A stretch of 64,000 nt of DNA from Enterobacter sp. JUb54. Lineage in GTDB: Bacteria; Pseudomonadota; Gammaproteobacteria; Enterobacterales; Enterobacteriaceae. The stretch is from NCBI RefSeq assembly GCF_014298075.1, contig NZ_CP060418.1:1860001-1924000 (forward strand), read 5' to 3'. A program made the position numbers and the translations under genes. Below are positions 52,159 through 60,568 of the stretch, one piece after another; within the stretch, counting starts at the first letter, position 1, and every line of letters begins with the position of its first letter. Under the pieces are notes generated by a model. That model worked only from the letters and a program-made list of their open reading frames with translations. It searched no databases and had not been told where the DNA came from.

Positions 52159-52182
52159 GCAGAGAGTACTTGAGATAGCCCA

Positions 52183-52214
52183 TTATGCCCGGTAATTCGC
52201 ATCACCGGGCATAA
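52183..52214. terminator. Bidirectional hairpin between SDR and amidotransferase genes
   Basis: TTATGCCCGGT (52183-52193) pairs perfectly with ACCGGGCATAA (52204-52214) over ten bases. It lies between the two convergent stops. Confidence 0.75.
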
Positions 52215-52216
52215 CG

Positions 52217-52942
52217 TCATTCTTGAACTGCTTTGTAATGTGCTTCCAGCTTATCCAGGAATCCAAAAAGCACCTGATTCATTTCATTGTAATCATGCGC
52301 CCGGAGTTCTTCAGGAGTATTAACGAAACGGTATTTTGCGGCACCGCTCAGCTCTTGTTCAGAATTGGCGATCAGCAGTTCAACAACGTCCAATGTAAGC
52401 TCCATGTGGCACTGAAAACCAAAGACACGCTCTGAGTATGAAACGATCTGGCGCGGACAACCTTCGCTATAAGCGATAATTTTTGCTTCCGGTGTCAGAC
52501 CGGGCATGTCGTTATGCCAGTGACCGACTTCAAGCGTTTTCGTAAAATGAGAGAACATCGCATCCTTGCTGCCGTCTTCAGTCAGTGTGATCGGGAATTT
52601 ACCAATCTCTTTTTCAGGGCTGTGAGCGAATGGCGCACCCAACGCTTCACCGATGAGCTGTGAGCCGAGGCAGATACCGATCACGGCCTTACCCGTTTGA
52701 ATTGCAGCAACAATCAACGCCTGTTCACCTTTGGAATCAAAGTGCGGGCATGCTTTCAGGGTAGTCACTGGATCTTGCGGACCGCCCATGACGATAAGGA
52801 AATCGATGCCCTCGGCGTCTGCTGGCAGCACCTCACCTGCGTACACACGTGAGTACGTCACATCATGACCTTGCTTTCTTGCCCATGTTTCATAAGCCCC
52901 TGGAGCTTCGAAACTTTCATGTACGATAAAGTGGACTCGCAT
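52217..52942 (-). CDS. Class I glutamine amidotransferase-like protein
   Basis: 241 residues. The nucleophile motif VIGICLGSQLIGEALG lies near residues 86-101, with Cys about 90, and the His-x-Glu pair in FGFQCHMELTLDVVELL near 172. All three catalytic residues are present. There is no synthetase domain, so it is a free amidotransferase of the GMP-synthase-like/YfeJ type, possibly cleaving gamma-glutamyl compounds. Divergent from the AraC gene at 53018. Confidence 0.82.
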   Translation of the reverse strand: MRVHFIVHESFEAPGAYETWARKQGHDVTYSRVYAGEVLPADAEGIDFLIVMGGPQDPVTTLKACPHFDSKGEQALIVAAIQTGKAVIGICLGSQLIGEALGAPFAHSPEKEIGKFPITLTEDGSKDAMFSHFTKTLEVGHWHNDMPGLTPEAKIIAYSEGCPRQIVSYSERVFGFQCHMELTLDVVELLIANSEQELSGAAKYRFVNTPEELRAHDYNEMNQVLFGFLDKLEAHYKAVQE

Positions 52943-53017
52943 TAGGATATGTTCCTGTAATCTCTATGATAATTTGAATTAAAAATCACTCATTCATCCA
53001 TTAAGGCTATACTGCGG

Positions 53018-53857
53018 GTGATTCCAACTTCGATCATAATTGCAGGGGCTAAATCTGAAATGCCAGGTAGTATAGATAAGGCGCCAAGACATGATGCAGC
53101 AACAGGTTGGTCAAGCACAGCGATAAGCTATCAACGTGGAGAGGCGGATCCTCCACATCATCATGTTGAGGGACAGCTACTGTTTGCCACCAGAGGTGTT
53201 ATGCTGGTTGAAACAGAGAATGACCGCTGGGTAATACCTCCTCAGCGTGCATTATGGCTACCGCCTCTTCAAATCCATAGCTATCACCTGCTTTCACAAA
53301 CCGACCTACGGACCATCTATTTCAGCAGCAGCCTCATCGAAGAATGCTCGAACTTTATGAAGAGTAATCAGGTGCATGTGATTACAGCTACGGCACTGGT
53401 GAAAGAGCTGATAGCCGGGCTATTCAGTGAGGACTACAACAGACCGAGTCAACGGAAAATGGCGCTGTTGCTTCTGGAAATTCTCAGCGAGGCTCCCCCC
53501 TTAACGACAGAGCTTCCAATGCCGCATGATGAGAGATTATTCAGTGCCGCAAGAGAGTTACTGGTTAATCAGCGCTGGGACGCATCGCTGAGTGAGCTTG
53601 CTTATATCGCGGCTGTGTCTGAACGTACATTTTCACGATTATTTATTAAAGATACTGGCTTTAGTTACAGAGCCTGGAAGCAGAGAGCCAGAATTTGTGC
53701 CTCGTTAGATCTTCTGGCGAATGGCATCCCAATTAAACAGGTTGCTTACCAGCTGGGTTTCTCATGTCCAGCCGCATTTACTGCTGCTTTTCGCTCCATT
53801 TTAGATGCAACGCCGCGCGATTTTACTCACCCAGTTACCCTAAAGAGAGAACCATGA
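53018..53857 (+). CDS. AraC family transcriptional regulator with cupin domain
   Basis: 279 residues from a GTG at 53018; an ATG at 53060 is an alternative that loses 14 residues. An N-terminal cupin (PPHHHVEGQLLFATRGVMLV near 45-64, with the His-rich metal-like site) precedes two helix-turn-helix motifs at about 190-270 (LAYIAAVSERTFSRLFIKDT and QVAYQLGFSCPAAFTAAFRS). The stop overlaps the Nudix start by four bases, so the two are co-translated. The ligand is unknown. Confidence 0.87.
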   Translation: MIPTSIIIAGAKSEMPGSIDKAPRHDAATGWSSTAISYQRGEADPPHHHVEGQLLFATRGVMLVETENDRWVIPPQRALWLPPLQIHSYHLLSQTDLRTIYFSSSLIEECSNFMKSNQVHVITATALVKELIAGLFSEDYNRPSQRKMALLLLEILSEAPPLTTELPMPHDERLFSAARELLVNQRWDASLSELAYIAAVSERTFSRLFIKDTGFSYRAWKQRARICASLDLLANGIPIKQVAYQLGFSCPAAFTAAFRSILDATPRDFTHPVTLKREP

Positions 53858-54306
53858 GCAACAATCAAGATATTTGCATTGCAGCTGCCATTCTTACTGA
53901 CGAATCCGGGCGTTGTCTGCTGGTCAGGAAGCGTGGCACGACCCACTTTATTCAGCCAGGCGGTAAAATGGAACCGAATGAATCCCCCGTCGCAGCCCTA
54001 ACGAGAGAGCTGCAAGAGGAGCTGAATCTTAACCTGATGGGCCAGGACTTTAGCTACGTTGGGCGTTTCACGGACAAGGCGATAAACGAGCCAGGACGCG
54101 TCGTTATTGCTGAAATTTATCACAGCGTCCTGACTGCCAGCGATATTCAGCCAGCGGCGGAGATAGAAGAAGTTATCTGGTATCCCACTGACGGTTCGAA
54201 ATCTCTGTTACTGGCCCCCCTGACAGAAAATCATCTGATGCCTCTGGTGGCAATGCTGCACCAGAATTATTCAGAATCTCTTAGGGAAGGTAACAGAGGC
54301 AGTTAA
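53854..54306 (+). CDS. Nudix hydrolase
   Basis: 150 residues from the ATG at 53854, which overlaps the AraC stop (ATGA). The Nudix box is complete: GGKMEPNESPVAALTRELQE and ELNL, near residues 37-60, with the REUxEE metal-binding core. FIQPGGK just before it is typical. It would hydrolyse a nucleoside diphosphate linked to another group. Translational coupling to AraC suggests a shared signal. An IS30 element begins 49 bp after the stop. Confidence 0.88.
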   Translation: MSNNQDICIAAAILTDESGRCLLVRKRGTTHFIQPGGKMEPNESPVAALTRELQEELNLNLMGQDFSYVGRFTDKAINEPGRVVIAEIYHSVLTASDIQPAAEIEEVIWYPTDGSKSLLLAPLTENHLMPLVAMLHQNYSESLREGNRGS

Positions 54307-54354
54307 TCAGCAATCCATGTTCATTCAAACTGAATGTGAAGGTCCGTTCTTCGT

Positions 54355-55575
54355 TGTGAGTTCAACTGATGGACGCAACACATTGATTGAACCGCTCTGC
54401 GGGTGATTCATAGTCTAGCGTTTTTCTCGGCCTCTCGTTGAGCTGCTTGGCAATACTGTTTAGTCGTTGTTGGCTGTGAACCGATAAGTCAGTTCCCTTT
54501 GGAAAATATTGTCTGAGCAACCTGTTCGTATTTTCGTTTGAGCCACGTTGCCAGGGAGATTGAGGATCACAAAAATAAATCTGAATGTCTGTCGCTACAG
54601 TAAATCGGGTGTGGCTGGTCATTTCAGCCCCCCGATCCCATGTTAGTGTTTTATAAAGCTCAACAGGTAATTCCCGGGCTTGTCTGATGAGCGCAGATAT
54701 AACCGTTATGGTCTTGTTGTCTCTGATTTTGGTTAGCATAACAAAGCGGGAATGCCGTTCTACGAGGGTGACGATATAGGAGTTTTTCGAGCCCTGGATC
54801 AGATCACCTTCCCAGTGACCAGGTATGGCTCTGTCTGCGGCTTCCGGTGGCCTTTCGCTGATAGGTATCGCATTCGGGATTTTCCCTAATCCTTTCCCTT
54901 TAAGTGATGACGTTCGGGATCTACGAACCGCTCTTCCGCTTCTGAGGCATTGCTGCAGCTCTTTTTTTAATGCCCCCCGGGTTTGTATAAAAAGCGTTTT
55001 ATATATCGTTTCATGTGACACGTGCATTCCCTGATTATCCGGATAACAGCGTTTCAGCCAACCGGCGATTTGTTCCGGCGACCAGTCCTGATGCATCTTC
55101 TCTGCGATGATTTTACACAGTGTGGGTCTTTCAATTAGCTTGCAAGGTTTTGGTCTCAGACCATTTTCCCACGCAGCAGTATCCGCTTTTGATGCACGGT
55201 ATTGTTTTGCACCACCGTGCCTCTTGATCTCGCGGCTAATCGTTGAAGGTGCTCTCGATAGCTTGTTTGCGATCGCTCTGATGCTGATTTTTTCTACCAG
55301 CGCTCTGGATATTTCCTCTCTTTCATCAAGTGAAAGAGCTAACGGATGCCGCTTTCGGACAGGGGGACGATATCCACCAGTCTGGTGGATAGTGGGCATA
55401 ATAGAAGAATGATATCTGTCGAACATTCTGGCGATATCATGCAGGGAATCACCTTGCTTATACCGGTCCCAGATAATCGCTTTCTGTTCTGGCGTGTAGT
55501 TAATGCGCGTTCTTCGTTTCATGGCAACGTCCCCCTTGATTAAGGATAGCGTTGCAACGACCCGTTGAACTCACA
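54355..55575 (-). mobile_element. IS30-family insertion sequence, copy 2 (1221 bp)
   Basis: Same element as 26763-27983 in opposite orientation, with the ends TGTGAGTTCAACTGATGGAC and, on the other strand, TGTGAGTTCAACGGGTCGTT. The 2-bp target duplication is GT (54353-54354 and 55576-55577). The rejoined flanks (54342-54354 and 55578-55588) form a 24-bp palindrome. The different duplications (GC and GT) show two separate insertions. Confidence 0.93.
54362..55522 (-). CDS. IS30-family transposase, copy 2
   Basis: 386 residues, identical to the protein at 26816-27976, with the same DDE residues in HWEGDLIQG, TWDRGAEMTSH and RGSNENTNRLL. The frame is complete with a ribosome site, so it should be functional. 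Confidence 0.95.
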   Translation of the reverse strand: MKRRTRINYTPEQKAIIWDRYKQGDSLHDIARMFDRYHSSIMPTIHQTGGYRPPVRKRHPLALSLDEREEISRALVEKISIRAIANKLSRAPSTISREIKRHGGAKQYRASKADTAAWENGLRPKPCKLIERPTLCKIIAEKMHQDWSPEQIAGWLKRCYPDNQGMHVSHETIYKTLFIQTRGALKKELQQCLRSGRAVRRSRTSSLKGKGLGKIPNAIPISERPPEAADRAIPGHWEGDLIQGSKNSYIVTLVERHSRFVMLTKIRDNKTITVISALIRQARELPVELYKTLTWDRGAEMTSHTRFTVATDIQIYFCDPQSPWQRGSNENTNRLLRQYFPKGTDLSVHSQQRLNSIAKQLNERPRKTLDYESPAERFNQCVASIS

Positions 55576-55606
55576 GTGCATGGCGGACCTTTAGCTGAGT
55601 TAGATC

Positions 55607-55630
55607 GTCCGCTCCGTGCCAGGAGCAGAC
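55607..55630. repeat. Intact copy of the dispersed palindrome
   Basis: GTCCGCTCCGTGCC then AGGAGCAGAC, exactly 24 bp and nearly perfect as an inverted repeat. It lies 18 bp beyond the IS-interrupted palindrome at 54342-55588, giving a pair. Confidence 0.7.
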
Positions 55631-55675
55631 ATTCAACCGATGCAACAACTTCTGGTGAAGATGCTGGCTATAGAA

Positions 55676-55707
55676 ACAACAAAAGCGCCAAAAGGCGCTT
55701 TTGTTGT
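55676..55707. terminator. Strong bidirectional terminator-like hairpin
   Basis: ACAACAAAAGCGCC (55676-55689) pairs perfectly with GGCGCTTTTGTTGT (55694-55707) over an AAAA loop, with A and T runs on the proper sides. No gene ends next to it now, so it may mark the former end of a gene lost beside the IS. Confidence 0.75.
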
Positions 55708-55973
55708 CGGGCAAACACACTACTAAATTCATGTATCTGACCGCATTCTGCATATGTATTATGTAAGTACAGGGAATAACATACGCGTTCATTACGGTAA
55801 ACTGTACCAGTAGAGGGGGGACTTCGCAACTACACAACAATCTCGCAATTGAAGCCTACATATCTAAGGCTCGACTTAAATCGTACGTTGCTCTAACAAA
55901 CAATGCCACTCTTGGAGAGTGCATCGGAGCCTATGTCTGGAACAAACGCGTAGGCGCTGCACTTTTTCCCCTC

Positions 55974-56780
55974 TTGCAATGCCTTGAGGTAACCTTGAGA
56001 AACGGCATTCATAATGCAGCCTCTTCCCACTTTAACAACCCTGCTTGGTTTGATCCTTTAACGAAGCTGGCTGGACATGATTATTTTAACTCCTTCATGA
56101 CTCAATACCCTCATTTGTCAAATAATTTCTATCGAAAAGGCATAAGCAGCGGAAGCCGTCAGAACAAAAAGGTATGGACATCACGGCATGAAAGCATGCT
56201 GAAACAAGCAAAAGAAAAGTTGAGCAGTGGTCATAAGCCTCAGCATGCAGATGCAATTGTTGCAGAACTGATGCTTGGCTTTTGGGTTGGCATGTTTGAG
56301 AAAAACTATCATGATCTCAATACATCTGATCGATTATGGCCACATTTAGAACCGATGGTTTTTCCAAATTTATTGCCATCAGAGCGCCGACATGGAGGTG
56401 TTCATAATAAATCATTACCTATCAAAGAGTTGAGAAATAGAGTTGCACACCATGAACCTATCTGGAAACACGCTTCTGTAGGAAATAGTGTCGCCGCAAT
56501 CAAAATGCTGACAGCAATAATCGATGATATAGTCTTCTTCATTAATGGAATTAGTCGTGAGCGCGCAGAAATGTTGCATGAATCTGGCATCGAAGGCATG
56601 GCTCGAGCAATTTGTCGTAAAGAATCGCTTGATTTTTACCTTACCGGACGGATTTCTAAGGAAATATCGTTAAGACGTTTAAAAAGGGATTTACTCCGCC
56701 ATATTGAGGGAAAAAGCCTTTTCCCATTTTCATTCAGTAACGCGGGCAAAGAAACGGTCATTCTCAACTTCAATATTTAA
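55974..56780 (+). CDS. Abi family protein (HEPN-type), N-terminus without a normal start codon
   Basis: The 268-residue part from a TTG at 55974 begins in the middle of the conserved N-terminal block; the frame is open upstream to 55767, and the translated stretch from about 55821 (SQLHNNLAIEAYISKARLKS, then YVALTNN and VGAALFPLLQ) continues the family's usual N-terminus. There is no ATG, GTG or TTG in that upstream frame. RNRVAHHEP near residue 160 is the HEPN R-x4-H motif of RNase domains. Abi_2 proteins stop phage growth by killing or arresting the host. Either it uses a rare start (ATT or ATA) or it is a recent pseudogene. Confidence 0.7.
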   Translation: MQCLEVTLRNGIHNAASSHFNNPAWFDPLTKLAGHDYFNSFMTQYPHLSNNFYRKGISSGSRQNKKVWTSRHESMLKQAKEKLSSGHKPQHADAIVAELMLGFWVGMFEKNYHDLNTSDRLWPHLEPMVFPNLLPSERRHGGVHNKSLPIKELRNRVAHHEPIWKHASVGNSVAAIKMLTAIIDDIVFFINGISRERAEMLHESGIEGMARAICRKESLDFYLTGRISKEISLRRLKRDLLRHIEGKSLFPFSFSNAGKETVILNFNI

Positions 56781-56895
56781 ACTGATATCATGGATTGTCA
56801 GACTAAATTATAGATATGTTGTTTTAGCATTGGGGCTTTAAAAGTTTCCCGCATAACCATATTATTTACATCTAGACTACATATGGCAATCCAAC

Positions 56896-56953
56896 TTCCA
56901 TTCCTCGCTCAAAGCAGATCTTCACAGCGGTCAGTTAAATGCCAGACTCAGAC
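56896..56953. repeat. Pair of diverged dispersed palindromes
   Basis: A first diverged copy at 56896-56919 (15 of 24 positions like the copy at 54342) is followed after 10 bp by GTCAGTTAAATGCC then AGACTCAGAC at 56930-56953. The paired layout resembles those at 2753-2852 and 54342-55630. Confidence 0.45.
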
Positions 56954-57054
56954 ATAGAAAACAGTAATGGCACTGTTGCGTGATGAAACAGATGACGACC
57001 GATAGCTATCTTCGTAAGGTAAGTGATGATTCGAAAGACACCGACGGGGTAATC

Positions 57055-57795
57055 ATGAGCAGATTTCAGGGTAAACGCATACTTATCACGGGCGGTACCA
57101 GCGGCATGGGATTCGCAGGTGCGCAGCGTATTGTCAGTGAGGGCGGTCATGTGGCCATCACTGGGCTAAATGAAGAACGGCTTGAACATGCCCGCAGCCT
57201 GCTACCTGAGACATCACTTATCCTCAAAAGTGATGCTGCCAGCGAAGCGGATATCAATAAGCTGCAAACAGAGATCAGCCGTTGGGGCTCGCTTGACGGG
57301 CTATGGCTTAATGCCGGCTTTGCGGAGGTCGGTTCTCCGGAATCGGTGACGGCTGATGCTTTCAACAACATGATGAATACTAACGTCCGTGGTCCCATGC
57401 TGCAGCTGGCCGCGCTCTCCGGCTCACTCAATTCAGGAGCATCTGTTCTTGTAACCTCATCTTCTTCGGTTTATGAAGGTGCCGCAATGACAGGCCTCTA
57501 TGCAGCAACTAAAGGCGCCGTTGTCGCAATGGTTAAAAGCTGGGCCGCAGCGCTGGCCGTACGCGGTATTCGAGCCAATACCCTGGTCCCCGGCCCGATT
57601 GAAACGAACTTCAGACATTTTATGCCGGAAGAATCACGCCAGCAGTTTGAGGATTTTGTTGTCAGCCAGGTCCCTCTTGGCAGGGCAGGAACAGCTGAAG
57701 AAGCCGCTGCTGTTGCACTCTTTCTGCTTTCTGATGATGCATCCTACGTAACCGGCAGCCAGTACGCCGTAGATGGCGGGCTTGTGCATTACTAG
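57055..57795 (+). CDS. SDR family oxidoreductase
   Basis: 246 residues from the ATG at 57055 with GGGG upstream; an upstream in-frame start at 56980 would add 25 residues of poor quality. TGGTSGMGFAGAQ near residues 12-24 is the cofactor motif, LNAGFAEVG near 85 stands for NAG, and YAATKGAV near 146 holds the catalytic Tyr and Lys. The C-terminus DASYVTGSQYAVDGGLVHY is typical. It precedes the kinase gene by 52 bp on the same strand. Confidence 0.86.
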   Translation: MSRFQGKRILITGGTSGMGFAGAQRIVSEGGHVAITGLNEERLEHARSLLPETSLILKSDAASEADINKLQTEISRWGSLDGLWLNAGFAEVGSPESVTADAFNNMMNTNVRGPMLQLAALSGSLNSGASVLVTSSSSVYEGAAMTGLYAATKGAVVAMVKSWAAALAVRGIRANTLVPGPIETNFRHFMPEESRQQFEDFVVSQVPLGRAGTAEEAAAVALFLLSDDASYVTGSQYAVDGGLVHY

Positions 57796-57847
57796 AGAGC
57801 CACCTTCCCCGGCCACAATACGTTTTTAGAGACGACAGGGATATTTT

Positions 57848-58696
57848 ATGACCATCCAGGAAGCAATAACGAATAACGGTGAGCTCGCATACTGGCTGGA
57901 GCGCTGGAAGCTCATCCCGGATGGCCCGCCGCTTGCCACGCATACATCCCAGCTTCTCCCGGTAAAAATGGCTGCTGATGGCTTGAAGGCCATGCTCAAA
58001 ATCACCCACGATGAGTCTGAACGGCTCGGCTGTGCGCTGATGGCGTGGTGGGAAGGGAATGGCGCAGCCCGGGTTATTCATCATGAAAAGGGCGCGATTC
58101 TTTTGCAACGCGCAACGGGTTCCGCCTCGCTGTCCATGATGTCCAGAGACGGCCACGACGCCGAAGCCTGCCGCATAATGTGTCGGACCGCCAATCAGCT
58201 ACATCGCCCCCGCAAGAAACCGTTACCACAGCTTGAGTCTCTTCATGACTGGTTTCGCCCGCTCAAACCAGCGGCGCGAACACACGGTGGAATCCTGACC
58301 CGAAGTGCCGACATCGCGGACGCGTTGCTAGCAACCTCGCAGGATGAAGTCGTTTTACATGGTGATTTACATCATGAAAATGTTCTCGATTTTGGCCCGT
58401 CGGGCTGGCTGGCGATTGATCCAAAAGGGATTAAAGGTGAGCGCGGATTTGATTACGCCAACATTTTCACCAACCCTGACCTGAGCAATCCGCTTCCGCG
58501 AACGGCCGTGGTGCCCGACATATTTAAACAGCGGCTGGAGATCGTCAGCGAGATGGCGGAGTTAGACAGAGAACGACTGCTGATGTGGATAATCGCGTGG
58601 TGTGGGCTTTCTGCAACATGGTCACTCGATATTAACGCCCCCATTTCAATTCAATGCCACGTCGCAGAGCTGGCTCTTGTTGAGCTGGACCGGTAA
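57848..58696 (+). CDS. Aminoglycoside/hydroxyurea kinase, APH(6)-like
   Basis: 282 residues. The kinase catalytic loop VVLHGDLHHENVLDFG near residues 174-189 and the Asp of LAIDPKGIKGERGFDYAN near 193-210 are the signature of the APH(6)/streptomycin and hydroxyurea phosphotransferase family. LATHTSQLLPVKMAADGLKA near 28-47 is the usual N-lobe. These enzymes inactivate streptomycin by 6-phosphorylation, but chromosomal relatives may have other substrates. Not linked to an integron or transposon here. Confidence 0.82.
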   Translation: MTIQEAITNNGELAYWLERWKLIPDGPPLATHTSQLLPVKMAADGLKAMLKITHDESERLGCALMAWWEGNGAARVIHHEKGAILLQRATGSASLSMMSRDGHDAEACRIMCRTANQLHRPRKKPLPQLESLHDWFRPLKPAARTHGGILTRSADIADALLATSQDEVVLHGDLHHENVLDFGPSGWLAIDPKGIKGERGFDYANIFTNPDLSNPLPRTAVVPDIFKQRLEIVSEMAELDRERLLMWIIAWCGLSATWSLDINAPISIQCHVAELALVELDR

Positions 58697-58848
58697 ACCT
58701 CGCCCCACTGTGAATTCACCGCCCATCGCGAGCCCGCCAGGCGACATTGCGCCAAAGGGGCGTAAAAACGCCTCGTGCGTGTCCTTTCGCTCGCTGTAGC
58801 AGCCTGCCCGATATTCACCCTACCCTTTCAACCAAAAGGTGATTTCAA

Positions 58849-58880
58849 ACTCATCATATATGATTTACCATATGTGAATA
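58849..58880. promoter_or_regulatory. Putative ArsR operator/promoter of the ars operon
   Basis: ATCATATATGATTTACCATA followed by TGTGAATA lies 22-53 bp before arsR. It contains the AT-rich interrupted symmetry (TCATATATGA and ATATGTGA) of ars operators in enterobacteria. Confidence 0.5.
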
Positions 58881-58901
58881 CTAAAGGGAGCGGAGTGAGA
58901 A

Positions 58902-59222
58902 ATGCTACAACCTGTTCAGCTTTTCAAAATTCTGGCCGATGAAACACGTCTGGCTATTATCATGCTTCTCCGGGAATCCGGAGAGCTTTGTGTCTGCGAC
59001 ATCTGCGCGGTCACTGCCGAGTCACAACCCAAAATATCGCGACACATGGCGATTCTTCGTGAGTCCGGGCTGGTGCTCGACCGTCGGGAAGGTAAATGGA
59101 TCCACTATCGCCTGTCCCCCCATATGCCGGCATGGGCCGCGGAGGTGATCGCAACCGCCTGGCAATGCCTGCGGGAAGATGTGCGCGAGCGGTTGGCAAC
59201 ATCGGCCTGTAGCTCCTGCTAA
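58902..59222 (+). CDS. arsR: ArsR, arsenite-responsive repressor
   Basis: 106 residues. The metal motif ELCVCDIC near residues 27-34 supplies the Cys pair of the ArsR arsenite site. The winged helix follows (TAESQPKISRHMAILRESGL). C-terminal Cys residues (ACSSC) may assist. First gene of arsR-arsB-arsC; represses the operon until arsenite or antimonite binds. 44 bp to arsB. Confidence 0.93.
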   Translation: MLQPVQLFKILADETRLAIIMLLRESGELCVCDICAVTAESQPKISRHMAILRESGLVLDRREGKWIHYRLSPHMPAWAAEVIATAWQCLREDVRERLATSACSSC

Positions 59223-59266
59223 GCAGGTTAATCACATACACATAATCATATATACTGGAGCCCGAC

Positions 59267-60559
59267 ATGTTTTTGGCCGCAAGCCTCTTTTTACTGACTC
59301 TGGTGCTGGTTATCTGGCAGCCCAGAGGCCTCAGTATCGGCTGGAGTGCAAGTATTGGAGCCGCGCTGGCGTTGGCCACCGGGGTCATCCACGTTGGGGA
59401 TATCCCCGTCGTCTGGAATATCGTCTGGAACGCGACGGCGGCATTTATCGCGGTGATCATTATCAGCCTGCTGCTTGATGAGTCCGGTTTCTTCGAATGG
59501 GCCGCGCTGCACGTCGCCCGCTGGGGAAACGGACGAGGCCGGCTGTTGTTTACCTGGATAGTGCTGCTCGGTGCTGCCGTTGCTGCGCTGTTTGCCAATG
59601 ACGGTGCGGCGTTGATCCTGACGCCGATTGTCATCGCCATGCTGCTCGCGCTGGGATTCAGCACCGGGACCACGCTGGCCTTTGTTATCGCGGCGGGCTT
59701 TATCGCAGACACCGCCAGTTTGCCACTGATTGTCTCTAACCTCGTGAATATCGTCTCGGCAGATTTCTTCAATCTGGGCTTCACCCGGTATGCCTCCGTG
59801 ATGGTCCCGGTGAACCTGGCCGCCATTGCCGCCACGCTGATCATGCTGCATCTGTTCTTTCGCAAGGATATCCCTGCAACGTATGACGTTACGCTGCTGA
59901 AAACGCCGGCCAGTGCGATCAAGGATCCGGCAACGTTCAGGGCGGGCTGGGTAGTCCTGTTATTCCTGTTGGTGGGCTTCTTTATTCTGGAACCGCTGGG
60001 GATCCCCGTCAGCGCGATAGCCGCCACCGGCGCGGCGGTGCTTATGGCGGTGGCGAAGAAAGGCCATGTTATTAATACCGGGAAAGTCCTGCGCGGTGCG
60101 CCCTGGCAGATCGTGGTTTTCTCGCTGGGCATGTACCTGGTGGTGTATGGACTTCGCAATGCCGGGCTGACGGAGCATCTGTCCTGGGTGCTGAACCATC
60201 TGGCCGACAAGGGGTTATGGGCCGCAACGTTTGGCACCGGTTTTCTCACCGCGCTGATGTCGTCGGTGATGAACAATATGCCGACGGTTCTGATTGGCGC
60301 ACTGTCGATTGACGGCAGCACGGCGACGGGGGTCATCAAAGACGCGATGATTTTTGCCAATATCGTCGGCTGCGATTTAGGCCCGAAAATTACCCCGATT
60401 GGCAGCCTGGCCACCCTGCTGTGGCTGCATGTGCTGGCACAGAAAAATATGACTATCACCTGGGGATATTACTTCCGCACCGGCATCATCATGACCCTGC
60501 CGGTGCTGTTTGTTACCCTGGCCGCGCTGGCCTGGCGGCTCTCTGTCACTTTGTCGTGA
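59267..60559 (+). CDS. arsB: ArsB arsenite efflux transporter
   Basis: 430 residues, the exact family length, with about 12 membrane segments. [20 protein letters not shown] near residues 106-125 and [17 protein letters not shown] near 375-391 are the two conserved halves. It exports arsenite and antimonite at the inner membrane, alone as an antiporter since no arsA is present. Confidence 0.95.
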   Translation: MFLAASLFLLTLVLVIWQPRGLSIGWSASIGAALALATGVIHVGDIPVVWNIVWNATAAFIAVIIISLLLDESGFFEWAALHVARWGNGRGRLLFTWIVLLGAAVAALFANDGAALILTPIVIAMLLALGFSTGTTLAFVIAAGFIADTASLPLIVSNLVNIVSADFFNLGFTRYASVMVPVNLAAIAATLIMLHLFFRKDIPATYDVTLLKTPASAIKDPATFRAGWVVLLFLLVGFFILEPLGIPVSAIAATGAAVLMAVAKKGHVINTGKVLRGAPWQIVVFSLGMYLVVYGLRNAGLTEHLSWVLNHLADKGLWAATFGTGFLTALMSSVMNNMPTVLIGALSIDGSTATGVIKDAMIFANIVGCDLGPKITPIGSLATLLWLHVLAQKNMTITWGYYFRTGIIMTLPVLFVTLAALAWRLSVTLS

Positions 60560-60568
60560 GATACTGAA

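Noticed and set aside
26763..55575. A composite transposon bounded by the two IS30 copies
   Set aside because: Each IS has its own matched 2-bp duplication and restored palindrome, so they inserted separately. No common duplication surrounds the whole 28.8-kb block.
59011..60459. Long minus-strand frame of 482 codons
   Set aside because: Antisense to arsB, which is complete with conserved motifs. The composition (Thr, Ala, Ser, Pro rich) is that of a shadow frame.
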